Positions 44,201 to 55,734 of a DNA stretch of 64,000 nt are shown here, in pieces. The stretch is from Smallanthus sonchifolius (lineage: Eukaryota > Streptophyta > Magnoliopsida > Asterales > Asteraceae), in assembly GCA_023525975.1 (NCBI GenBank), contig CM042032.1, forward strand, positions 36,374,001-36,438,000. The letters are read 5' to 3'. The notes under the pieces were generated by a model. The model saw only the letters and a list, made by a program, of their open reading frames with translations. It did not search any database and was not told the DNA's origin. Within the stretch, counting starts at the first letter, position 1. Each line of letters begins with the position of its first letter. The translations under genes were made by a program, and so were the position numbers.

Positions 44201-44610
44201 AAACAAGTAGGAATTGAATCCGTTGTAGTTGCGACACTCATGTCAAGGACATACGTGTCATATCTCCTCAGAGCCTTCATGAGAATCCATTCATCAGGAA
44301 TCACGAAGCCCGATTTCAAAATATAGCATTCAGCATCATTGAAATGGAACGAAAACTTCTTGTCACAAACTTGCGATACACTTAAAAGATTATGTTCCAG
44401 CTGCTCAACATAATTCACCTTCTCAAGTTTTACTTTGTCATTCTTTAACGTACCCTGTCCAGTTATGTACCCGCCTTTATTACCCGTAAAAGCGACATAA
44501 CCTCCATCAATTTGTTTAACATCCTCAAGCAATCTAACATTCCCTGTAATATGTCGAGAGCAACCACTATCCACATATCATGTATTGTTGATAGTCCTCC
44601 TTGGTTGTCC
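41281..44610 (-). pseudogene. C pol (protease, integrase, RT, RNase H)
   Basis: Copia order on the minus strand. The protease motif DSGCSRHITG near 44560 is preceded by a TGA in place of Trp. A GAG-pre-integrase zinc region (WHRKLAHINYRKM...CIPCKKGK) and the integrase core (LLHMDLFGPIS, RRIRSDNGSEFKN, APYVPQQNGFAERKNRTL) reach to 43618. The integrase C-terminus is frameshifted (43051-43781). RT at 42158-42787 has YVDDIIF, with a frameshift next to it. RT end and RNase H at 41281-42144 have YTDSDFGGC, CEAEYIAA and LIDNNATMSI, so its acidic catalytic residues are kept. At least three frame changes and two stops disable the polyprotein. Confidence 0.88.
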
Positions 44611-47600
44611 CTACATAAACAACGAGAATCGGTTAGAAATAGGAACCTAAGCCATCGTGGTCTTGGGTCATCTAGTTTGATCAAAATAAACAACTTCTTG
44701 TAATTTACAATCAATCTTATCATTCACTTTTGGAACAGAAGTTTGACAATCGGACTTTTTCAAAGAAGATCCATTTTTATTATTTTGAAAAACATTATTT
44801 GATATATTATTGTCAGATTCGGATGTTTCCAAAATTTTCTTCAATTTTCTGTTTTGTCTTCTCCTTTGAGGTCTAGACAATTTAACTTCCTGCTAAGAAT
44901 CTTTTGAAATTCCAACATTAGGAATCTCAAGTTTCTCTTTGCATACAAAAGATTTAGAATTCAATTTATCTTGTTGTTTAAATCCAGAGGATTTAACAAA
45001 AGATCGACCATGCATATTTTTCTCCAAGTTAGAAGATGACTTTCTCTCATCTTTTCTTTTCAGAATCTTCACCACTTTCGGTTGTGAAGGAACAGTCTTC
45101 ATTTTACCCTAGTTCTTGTAAGGACAATTGATCAGAATGTGACCAGCCTCGTTGCAATGAAAACACACTCTTCTTTCTTGATAAGTTCTGAAATAAGGAG
45201 TTTTCTTTGAATTTGAGGATCCATCAGAGGAATAAGCTTCGGAAGAATGTCCAGAACAGTTTATCGACTTCTTTGGAACATAAGCCTGTGTTGGCACCTT
45301 TGAAGAATACACTTTTTGATAACCAGCCGCGACAAAACCACTTGACTGTAAAATTGGAGAAAGCTTAGATGTACCAACTTTCACCTCTTCAGGTTCAGTC
45401 AGAATGCATCTATCCCGGGTAACAGATTTAACAACTGTTGGGTCATCAATTTTTACCTCTTTTGGAATGCCCTCGACCTTCTTTTCATCGAACACCTCAT
45501 CTTCAGAATCAGACTCATACACCATATCCTCCCTAGTTACCGGATTCACCTTTAACACAGTCTTTGGATCTATCTCCTCTTCATGTATGATTTCAGGTTC
45601 CACCACATAATTTGCATTGAACGGTGGAGGAATAAATCCAATTCCAGTAACACGCTTAGTAGGATCAGCATTTGAGTTAAAATAATCCAAAACAACCGAA
45701 GAATTTTCAAATTTTTCCATCTTTCTATGAAGTTTGATCACTTCAGACTCTTTGTCGGATATTTCTTTATTCTTTTGAGCAACAACTTCATTACGTTTTT
45801 CTATCTCAGCATAAGCCATATCTAGATGATAACCCTGCTCTTTGTATTTTAGCCCAAGAGAATTTAAGTCTCTTTTCAAAGACTCAATTCAATCGATGCA
45901 CAATTTATCATTATCTTTCAGTTTCTGGTTAACTGAATGCATCGATTTCATATCACAAATCAAATTTGTGTTATCATCCATGACCTTTTGCAGTTTATCT
46001 TTAACAGTAATGCAGGTAGAACAGTAAATATGACAAACAGAGTCTTTTACCTTAGACGATGAATACTTTGGCAATGGAAATATTTTCTGAATCAGCACCA
46101 TCAGAAGCATTTTGAGTTAGAACAATATCCTCCTCAGCAACACCTGATGCAGCATCAGAATCAATATTCTGCACTTGTTCTATTTCTTCATCAACGCTCG
46201 GAACACTGTCACCATCAGAAGAATCATCACTAGAACTTTCATCATCAGTCGACTCCTCTGGTTTTTCAGAATGAATTTCTGCTACAAAAGCCTGACTCAC
46301 AGCACCCACTAAGTCTTCCTGATGAATGCCCCAGTCATAGTTTTCGTCGTTCTGAGCAACCAATGTCGATGAAGCAGATGCATGATTTGTATTACCAGAT
46401 GAACCATGTGACTGATTCCTATTATGCTGAAAATTAGACTGCTTATTTTGAGAATCAAACTCGACCTTTGGCTTCACACATTCCTTAGCAAAGTGACCAT
46501 ATTCTTGACAGTTGTAACACCGAACTTTGCTTTTATCAAAACCCATGCGAGATCGACTATTTGAGCCAATATATTTTCTGCCAGTTTTCTTCAAGAAATC
46601 TTTAGCTTGACGCATCAACATGGCCATATTCCATTGGATATTCATTTCTTCCAGATCAACAGGGTCAATCTGTCTGAAATCTTCTTCTATAACCTCAGGA
46701 TCATGTATTTTACCTCCAATAAAATTCTCATATGATGCCATGAATGAGGAAAACATAGCAAGATAATCATCAACAACCTTTTGATTCAAATGAGATCCAA
46801 ATGAAGTAGAAGTTGTAGTCGCAGAAAATCCAGAATGGCTTGAATGACCAGAATGAATCGGAACTCCAGAACACTGATCATTTGAAGAATCTTGAGCATC
46901 ACCAGAAAAGAATGCCACTCCAGTACCAGTTTTACCAGTAGATTTGGCAAAATACATTGAGGGATCCTGGATATGCTCCAAGTTAGTCTCTTTCTTCTTC
47001 ATATTCATGTCATGCGACTGAATCTTCCCTAGAACTTCTTCAAGAGACATGGTTTTGTACTTAATATTCTCTATGATTAAAACCGTATACACATCAAATT
47101 TTGATGGTAAAGCCTCCAAGAATTTATCATTGATTTCCTCAGTCTCATACACCACAGACGCACTTGCCAGTTCACTAAGAAGATGATAGAATCTTATAGC
47201 AAGATCATCAAAGGATTCATTTTGTAAATGTTTAAAGACCAAGAACTGCTTCTTTAGTAGCTCCTTTCTACTCTTCTTCACATCCAAACTTCCTTCACAC
47301 CTTTTCTGTAATGCTTCCCACAGTTGTTGAGAAGACTTGAACTGTTTGAAACTGTGATATATTTCCTTCGGAAGAGACATCGAAATACTAGCCATCGCTT
47401 TCTTTTCCCTGTCAAATAGCAACTTCTCTTCAGTAGTTAACGCTGACACCGGCTTTGGAACATCATCCTGTCCCATCCACGGATAAGTCGGATGCGTATA
47501 ACCTTCCCAAATCGGAATCCACAAACTGGTATCGGTAAAAGATACAAACTGGTCGAACCGATCTTTCCAATTTGAGTAATAAGCTAGATTCAACAACTTC

Positions 47601-47662
47601 GAAGGTTTTTGAGATGTACCGATCTTAGTGTCATAATTGAACATATTCGTGACTTGAACCAT
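44611..47662 (-). pseudogene. C gag with two zinc knuckles
   Basis: The original start ATG is out of frame because of an extra A next to it; the next in-frame ATG is at 47660-47662. The gag domain runs from there to about 46970, a CCHC knuckle (CYNCQEYGHFAKEC) is near 46510, and the acidic region ends with a frameshift near 46052. A second part (45109-45879) is a long coiled coil with many KRNEVVAQKNKEISDKESE-type heptads, then a second knuckle CFHCNEAGHILINC near 45130-45175. A basic tail runs to a TAG at 44611-44613, the stop that separates gag from pol in both C and B. Several additional stops lie in the last 500 bases. Confidence 0.83.
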
Positions 47663-48241
47663 ATTTTGCCATTTTCTTGAAAAATTTTCCAAGTGTTGAA
47701 CTCCCTTTACCCTTAGGCGAAGATAATAAGTTCGCCTCTGAGACACCCAAGCAAACTTAATGAGAAGCGAACTTAATAAGTTCGCTTAAACCAGAAACTT
47801 GAAATCTGCTTAAGTTAGCTTAAAAATAAGTTCGCCTAAATCAGAATTCAAAAATCTGATTAAGTTCGCCTAAAATAAGATCGCTTAATCCTGTGAGAAG
47901 CGAACTTGACAAGTTCGCCTGCACACAAATTAGCAAGTTCGCTTGCAGTAACAGAATCAAGATCAAGAACACTTCAGACCACTTTCGCGAACCAGAGACA
48001 TACTGAAGTCATCATTAATCACTGATTTGAAGGAATTAATCAAAATTGGACCGTAGGATTGTATACTTTCTCTATTAGAAGCTTTCTATCGGATCAATTT
48101 CGTCAAAATCCTCTTCAAAAACACCAAATCAGATCTGAATCAGTCTTGAAAACTCCATGGAAATGAAAAACTCAAAAATGACGAATTTCATGTCAATTTG
48201 CATATAAAACCGTCTAGAATCAACAAGAATCACGAGCAATA
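47663..48241 (-). repeat. C leader with palindrome cluster
   Basis: Non-coding leader between primer-binding site and gag. Between 47715 and 47960 it holds many GCGAACTT and AAGTTCGC halves and several full units, corresponding to the cluster in B at 33342-33541. Confidence 0.75.
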
Positions 48242-48253
48242 GCTTTGATACCA
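48242..48253 (-). other. C primer-binding site
   Basis: TGGTATCAAAGC on the minus strand, two bases after the LTR end, matches initiator tRNA-Met with one difference. Confidence 0.83.
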
Positions 48254-48255
48254 CT

Positions 48256-48732
48256 TGTAGGTCCTCATGGCGCTTCTACGGATCGATCTCGTGATAAGAC
48301 GTGACGTTAACTCGAAGTGCGAAATCCAAGGAATCAACGCTTATACGCACAAAAGACAATGTAGACAATCAAGTAAATAACATTCTCAATTGTATTCCAA
48401 ATCACAATGGTGTTTACAGACTCAATCAGACTTGTTCTGTATATTCTCTACTTCTATTTCGACTGAATCTGTAAACACATATATATAGCCGTCTGACCTG
48501 ATATAGGCAAACTTTTTAAGTTAGCCTCTAACAGACTAAGCGAACTTAACAATTTCGCCTCATATAGACTTAAACGAACTTATTAAGTTCGCCTCTGTTA
48601 GACCAGGCGAACTTAACAAGTTCGCCTCTAGGTAAACTTGAATAAACACTTAGTGACTTTTACATAACAAAAACATAAAGACATAATATCTAACTATTAC
48701 AAGCTTTTGTCATTACAAACTATGTCCTAACA
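48256..48732 (-). repeat. C 5' LTR
   Basis: 477 bases, partner of 35329-35807. The palindrome array is at 48507-48628 with several mutated units, next to the CTATATATATG box. Confidence 0.94.
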
Positions 48733-50036
48733 AAGATAATGATAAACTGTGTGTCGATAGAATTGAATCTTTGAAAAGAGATTTAAATTCTTTAGGGTTG
48801 AAATATAAGGAACAAGCATATCATCTGGATATGGCTTATACTGAGATTGAGAAACGAAATGAAATTGTTGCTCAAAAGAACAAGGAAATTTCTGATAAAG
48901 AATCTGAGGTGATCAAACTACATCAAAAGCTGGAAAATTTTGAAAACTCTTCTGTAGTGTTGGATTACTTTAATGCTAATGCTGATCCTACTAAGAGAGT
49001 TGCTGGAATTGGATTTGTTCCTCCACCATTCAATGCAAATTATGTGGTTGAACCTGAAATTATTCATGAAGAGGAAATAGATCCAAAGACAGTGTTGAAA
49101 GTCAATCCAGTAACTGGTGAAGATATGATATATGATTTTGATTCTAAGGATGAGGTTTTTGATGATAAGAAGGTTGAGGGCATTCCAAAGGAAGTGCAAC
49201 TTGATGATCCAAAGATAGTGAAAAATGTTACCTGTGATAGATGTATTTTGACAGAACCTGATGAGGTGCACGTTGAACAACCTAAGCTGTCAAAAATGTT
49301 ACAATCAAGTGGTTTTGTTGATGCTGGTTATCAAAAGCCGCTTTCATCAAAGGTGCCTACACAAATTTATGTACAAAAGAAGCCGGTTAACTGTTCAGTT
49401 ACATCTTCTGAAGCTTATTCATCAGAGAGTTCTTCAAATTCAAGAAAACTCCTTATGTCAGAAATCATCATGATAAAAGAGTGTGTTTTCACTGTAATGA
49501 GGCTGGTCACATTCTGATTCATTGTCCTTATAAGAACCAAGGCAAATTAAAGATTGCTCCATCACAACAAAAAGTGGTTTCGATTCTGAAAAGCCCAAAT
49601 GAGGGAAAGCCTACTTATAGTGGTGCAAAGAATGTGCCGGGTCAATCATTTGCTAAATCTTTGGGTTTTAAGCAGCATGACAAACATAGTTCTAAACGTG
49701 TTGTTTTTCATCAAAAATTTGAGATTCCACATGTTGGAATTTCAAAGGAGTCTCAACCTGAAGTTAAACTTTCTAGACGATAACGAAGAAGATGTAATAG
49801 GAAATTAAAGAAAATTTTGGAAACAACTGAATCTGATAATAATAAATCTAAAATCTTTATCCAATAAATCAAAATATGTGTTCTTTGAGAAAGTTAAAAA
49901 TAAATAATATGTTCCAAAGGTTGATGACAATGTTAATTGTGAATTACTTGAAATTGTTTATTTTGATCCTTCTGGACGACCCAAGACCACAATGGCTTGG
50001 GTTCCTATTTCTAACTGATTTTCTTTGTTTATGTAG
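48733..50036 (+). pseudogene. B gag, second part, up to the gag-pol stop
   Basis: Begins with TSD copy AAGAT and continues the frame interrupted at 35328. It contains the long coiled coil (48771-48960), an acidic region and, after a frameshift near 49445, the second knuckle CFHCNEAGHILIHC at about 49484-49525. A stop at 49781-49783, a TAA near 49866 and a TGA at about 50014-50016 are private to this copy. The TAG at 50034-50036 is shared with C. Confidence 0.8.
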
Positions 50037-53000
50037 GGACAACCAAGTAGGACTATCAACAATAGGTGGTATGTGGATAGTGGTTGTTCTCGACATATGA
50101 CAGGGAATATTCGATTGCTTGAAGATGTCAACAAAATTGATGGACGTTATGTCGATTTTGCGGGAAATAAAGGCGGGTAAATAACTGGTCAGGGTACTTT
50201 AAAGAATGACAAAGTCAAATTTGAGAAAGTGAATTTTGTGGAGCAACTTGAACACAATCTTTTGAGTGTATCTCAAGTGTGTGACAAGAAGTTTTCATTT
50301 CATTTCAATGATTCTGAGTGTTATATCTTGAAACCGGGCTTTGTTATTCCTGATGAATGGATTCTAATGAAGGCTCCGAGGAGAAATGACACATATGTCC
50401 TTGACATGAGTGTTGCTACTACAACGGATTCAATTCCTACATGTTTACTCTCCAAGGCGTCTGAGTCAGATTCTATTTTATGGCACAGGAAGCTTGCTCA
50501 CATCAACTATCGGAAGATGAACTATCTTGTTAAAAATGATCTGGTTCTTGGTATTTCAAAGATGAAATTCTCTGTTCCTGATGATTGTATTCCTTGCAAG
50601 AAGGGGAAACAACGCAAGAAATCCCACAAATCTAAATCAAAGAATTCTATTGTAACTCCTTTGGAGCTGCTGCATATGGATTTATTCGGTCCGATTAGTA
50701 TCAGGAGCATTGGTGGTAAATCTTACTGTTTGGTAGTAACAGGTGATTTCTCTAGATTTTCTTGTGTTAAGTTTCTTGTTTCTAAAGCTGAAACCACTGA
50801 GTTGGTACATTTCTTAATTCTGGGTTTGGAGAATTTGTTCAATCTGAAAGTCAGAAGAATTAGGAGTGACAATGGCAGCGAGTTTAAGAATAGGAAGATG
50901 GGTTTATTCTGTCTACAAAAGGGAATTCATCATGAATTCAGTGCGCCATATGTTCCTCAACAAAATGGAGTTGTTAAACGAAAGAACAGGACTTTGGTTG
51001 AGACGGCACGCACGATGCTTGCAGATTCTAAGCTTCCAGTAACTTTTTGGGCTGTGGCTGTGAATACTGCGTGTCACGTTTTGAACAGAGTCTTGACCGT
51101 TAAGCGACACAACAATACATGCTACGAGTTGCTGAATACTCGAAAGCCGAATCTGGAATATTTACTACCTTTTGGTAATCCATGCACCCTTTTGAAAGTT
51201 AGAGATGTCCCAACCAAGTTCAGTGCTAAGGCTATTGAAGGGTTTTTCTGGGGTATGTTGCAAATTCTACTACCAAGAGGGTTTATAACAAGGAGACTCG
51301 CCAAGTTGAAGAATTGTTCCATATTGACTGTTCTAATCGATCTTTACCTCAAATGGAGATTGGACCAGACTGGGCTTTTGATTATGAAAACTTATTCTAG
51401 TCTTTTCATTTACCTTCTGATATTTCTTCTGAGGAAGCTGCTGTGTTATATGATTCATGTCAGGATGCTCAGCATAGTGGTTTTCTACCAAATACAGTTC
51501 CAAATTTATCGGTTCCATCTACTTCTGCTCCCGATCCTAATGTTGCTTCTTGTTCGGGACCATAAGAGTCTGAGAGTGAGGAAGACAATGCTATTTTTCA
51601 TGATTCTTCTGCTGATCCTTTGTTAGGTGATGAACCATTTCCTTCGACTCAGGATCAGGGGGAGATTCCTACAAATCTAGACTCGGAGATTTCATTTAAT
51701 CATGATTTATCTTATCAATCTGATACAACCCAAGTTGATGTGTTGTCGGTTCCTGATGTTGCATCAATCAAGGAACTCAAAGATCATCCGGTGACAAATA
51801 TAATTAGGAATTTGCGAGATGGAGTGAAAACGAGTTCTATTATTGATAATACTTGTTTGTATACATGTATTAAAGATTCTGGTGTTCTTGATGTGTGCTC
51901 ACATTCCTGTTTTATCTCTCAGGTCGAACTAAAGAATGTCAAAATGGCATTAAATGATAACAATTGGATAGAGGCCATGCAGGAAGAACTTGCTCAGTTT
52001 GACAAACTCAAGGTTTGGAATTTCCGAAGGGTATGTATCCAATTGGTACAAAGTGGGTGTTTAAATGCAAGAAAGACGATTGAGGTGTCGTGGTAAGAAA
52101 TAAGGCGAGATTAGTTATCCAAGGTTTCAATCAACAAGAGGGAATTGATTACACCGAGGTTTATGCTCCTGTTGCGAGGCTTGAAGCTATACGGTTGTTT
52201 CTGGCTTTTGCTTCTTATAAAGGATTTAAGGTGTTTCAATTGGACGTGAAAAGTGCTTTCTTATATGGTAAGGTCAAGGAGGAGGTTTGTGTGTGTCAGC
52301 CGCCGGGGTTTGAAGATCCGCTTAATCCGAATAAGGTTTTCAAGCTTGATAAGGCTCTCTATGGTCTTCATCAGGCTCCTCGTGCGTGGTATGAAACGTT
52401 GTCCACACATCTTATGGCCAATGATTTTGTTCGTGGCAAGATTGACTCGACCTTATTCATAAAGAAATCAGGGGGAGATTATCTACTGGTGCAGATATAT
52501 GTAGATGATATTATTTTTGGCTCTACAAATGAAGGGTTGTGCAATGATTTTGAGAGTGTTATGAAGTCGAAGTTTGAAATGTCAGCTATGGGAGAGTTAT
52601 CATTTTTCCTAGGTTTACAAGTTAATCAAAAGGAAGATGGTTTCTTTATTCATCAGTCCAAGTATGTCAAAGACATCTTGAGCCGGTTCAAGATGGAGGA
52701 CTGTACCCCATATGATACTCCGATTCCGGTCAAACATAGATTGAATTCTGACCCGGATGGAAAAGATGTTGATTGCCGACTTTACCGGGCAATGATTGGA
52801 TCTCTCATGTACTTAACCGCTTCAAGGACAGATATAATGTTCACTGTGTGTATTTGTTCTAGATTCCCGAAAAAACCAAAAGAATCTCATTTGATTGCAG
52901 TAAAAAGAATCTTTCGTTATTTGAAAGGAAAACAAAGATTGGGACTATGGTTTCCACATGGTTCTAACTTTGATTTCAATGCATATACTGATTCTGATTT

Positions 53001-53442
53001 TGGTGGATGTTGTTTGGACAGGAAATCTACTACAGGTGGTTGCCAGTTCTTGGGTAATCGTCTAGTTTCCTCGCAATGCAAAAAGCAAACTACGGTCTCC
53101 ATTTCAACATGCGAAGCAGAATACATTGCTGCTGCAAGTTGTTGTTCAAAGATCTTGTGGATCCAACAGCAATTAAGAGATTATGGTTTGAGTTTTACAA
53201 GAACCCCCATGTTTATTTTTAATAATGCTACAATGTCTATTACAAACAATCCTGTTAAGCACAGTAAAACAAAGCACATTGAAATTAGATATCATTTTAT
53301 TCGTGATTGTGCAGATAAAAAGTTGATTGAGCTGGTAAAGGTTCATACAGATGATAATTTTGCTGATCTTTTTACTAAGGCATTTGATCGTACCAGGTTT
53401 GAATTTCTGATCAAAATGATAGGTATGATCAATCCCGAATAA
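50037..53442 (+). pseudogene. B pol (protease, integrase, RT, RNase H)
   Basis: Starts after the shared TAG. Protease motif DSGCSRHMTG near 50080 and an in-frame TAA at 50178-50180 come first. The GAG-pre-integrase region and integrase core run from 50229 to about 51250 (LLHMDLFGPIS, RRIRSDNGSEFKN, PQQNGVVKRKNRTL, where the usual Ala-Glu of the third catalytic motif reads Val-Lys). A one-base loss near 51256 shifts the frame, a linker follows at 51620-52015, and a deletion near 52020 shifts it again. RT and RNase H form one open frame at 52090-53442 with YVDDIIFGS, YTDSDFGGC and CEAEYIAA. The third RNase H acidic residue (Asp in LIDNNATMS of C) is Phe here. Integrase and RNase H should therefore be inactive even if translated. 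Confidence 0.88.
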
Positions 53443-54943
53443 AAGTTTTTCAAAATCAGATTTTCATGGAAAATTTTATTTTTAATTTCTTTTATTGCTT
53501 TATTACATTTCTGCATTTTAAATTTCAGTCAAAAATTTTTTTATTTATTAAAAAAAATAAAAAAATAAAAAAATTCAAAACAAAATATAAAATTTGATAT
53601 CATTTGAAGTTAGAGAAGAGATGATAGTACATCAGTGATTAGTTCATAACACACGACCTTAGTAGACCGTTGATATATGATTGTTTAAAGTAATTTGATT
53701 TGATCTAAATTTCAAAGTCTACATAAATAAGAAATGATAGTGTTTTAAATGCTCTAATCTTGATAATCTGTTTTAAATTTGTGTATGAGTTTGGAAACTT
53801 AAATTGTCAATAGACTAGAAGCGTTTATAAACCAATAGTAATGTGAAAATTAAATATGATATGATTACATATGTGATTTGAATCCATTCTATGCCTGGGT
53901 GTGTGGTTAAAAGATCACTATCAGATAAAGAATATATGGTTTTGAAGAATTTCATGAGACCAATATCGAATTATATCCTTAGCACAAACTTTTTCAGTTC
54001 ACTTCACTGCCCATGCCCCCAAAAACATGCAATGTGTTGCTGAACTAAGATATGTTTTCTAACAACATCGGTTGGAACGTATATTCACCCTTGGATCAGT
54101 TAGATACATCATCTAGTCTGACTCCATTGAAATTTATCCAGATAATAGTTGGATCCTCATACCTGAATCTGTTTGATTTTCATTATACATCCAATTCATT
54201 AGAATCTTCTGATTCTGAATCATCCTGATTCTTATATCATTTGGGATCTGCTTTTCTATACTTGTGCTAAAAGAGATAATTTCATCTTGGAAATTGATCT
54301 AATCTTAAAATAAACTATATATGTCTTGAAGATAGTGCAATTTATATTTGTGTTTGGCATAAATGTGGGGTACACGAAGTTTTTCATCTAAATGGTACTA
54401 ACTCACATGAGATTGGAAGATAAACGCTTATAGTTTCAAATCATATAATATTGACAAATTTAAAAATTCATGCTTTATATTATAAATTCGGTATGAATAA
54501 TTGAGCATTTCATAACCTGATCTTGTTTACTTTGAAATTTGTCGCGTATCATTTCAAACATTATTCATAATACTGCAAAGAGTATATAAAAATGAAAAAG
54601 ATGCGAGTTGGATAAGAATGAGTTGAATTGTTTCATATCATAAGTAACCCATGGTTGTTGATAAAATGTGTGATGAATTACTCCTATACTGATATGATTT
54701 TCTTACTCATGATGTTAATCCAAAAGTATGTGATTTCAGTTTGTTCAGATAAAATCCAAAAATATGTGATTCCGTTTGTATAGATAAAATTCAAAAAGAT
54801 TTTGTTTTTTATTTTCCACGAAATCTTAATCTTTTATTAAAATGATTCGGGATTGGATCGGATACAGGATGCTGACGGAAGCTCACAAGAACTGACGTTT
54901 TGAAAGTTGGTAAAAATTGTTCAAGGTAAAAATTTGAGGAGAA

Positions 54944-55622
54944 CTTGTTATTTTCGCTTGGTTCTGGTGAAGCGAACTTAATAAGTTCACCTGAGGCCTG
55001 TTAAGCGAACTTAACAAGTTCACCTAATGAAGCGAACTTAATGGGTATAAAGCCTTTTGTTCAGGTGAACTTAGTCATTTATGCTTCTTCATCAGATGTT
55101 TAAGCGAACTTAACCATTTGAGCACTTTTGAAAAATTTTTAACTTTAAAAGGTGTTATTGGTTGTTAATCGTTCATCTTCTGATCGATTCTTGATTGCGA
55201 TCATTTCTGAGGTAATTTTGTTGGATTTAATCCATTAAATAGTGAGAAATTAGGCTTTTTCTTTCCGGTTTTCGTCGAAGTTTTACCCGAGACATATTTT
55301 GACCTCATTGATGCTAAATCTGTATTAAATCGACAAATTGAGTCTTGATTTTGTTTCGTGAGTACTAGTCGAAGTCATTCCGATGGTTAATTCATGTTTA
55401 CAATATCATTTTGACAAATTTTGGATTTCTGTGTAGAATCTGTATCCGCAGACAAGTTCAAGCGAACTTGTTCAAGCAAACTTGTTCAAGCGAACTTGTT
55501 TAGGCGAACTTATTATGTTCGCCTCTTGCAACACTAAGCGAACTTGTTCAAGCGAACTTGTTTAGGTGAACTTATTATGTTCGCCTCTTGCAACACTAAG
55601 CGAACTTAGTAAGTTCGCCTAG
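54944..55622. repeat. Palindrome clusters in B spacer
   Basis: GCGAACTT and AAGTTCGC units at 54970-55040, a few halves near 55065-55108, and a dense group at 55456-55622 ending 113 bases before the ATG. Many units keep the loop but have one substituted stem base. Confidence 0.87.
55474..55597. repeat. 62-base tandem duplication within the palindrome cluster
   Basis: Copy one is 55474-55535 and copy two 55536-55597, with two or so differences. Each contains two GCGAACTT halves and a unit with TTATTATGTTCGCC. The C spacer has a single counterpart near 39120-39150, so the duplication arose in B or its parent. Confidence 0.85.
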
Positions 55623-55702
55623 GGGCTCAAAGGGTTTTTGGACTTTTGAAATTTTTTTTGTTCTAATTTTTTTTTTATTTTTCTAAGTGTGTTTGTTTTA
55701 TG

Positions 55703-55734
55703 TCTAATGTGTTTATTGTCCAATTACTTTTCAG
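55703..55734 (+). promoter_or_regulatory. Splice-acceptor-like site before B post-pol ATG
   Basis: TCTAAT at 55703-55708 as possible branch point, a pyrimidine-rich stretch, then TTTTCAG directly followed by ATG at 55735. The counterpart in C has the better branch point TACTAAT. Confidence 0.55.

Larger units (their letters stand above)
35329..48732 (-). mobile_element. C: SIRE-type Ty1/copia element, sister copy nested in B
   Basis: 13,404 bases on the minus strand with LTRs at 48256-48732 (5') and 35329-35807 (3') and a perfect TSD AAGAT (35324-35328 and 48733-48737). It shares LTR sequence, gene order and proteins with B throughout, so a member of the family inserted into a relative in the opposite direction. 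The LTR pair differs by roughly 5 percent by eye. Coding regions carry several stops and frameshifts, but each domain is recognisable. Confidence 0.95.
53443..55734 (+). other. B spacer between pol and post-pol ORF
   Basis: 2.3 kb of AT-rich non-coding DNA homologous to the C spacer, without genes. Palindrome clusters lie at its far end, close to the post-pol ORF. Confidence 0.75.
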
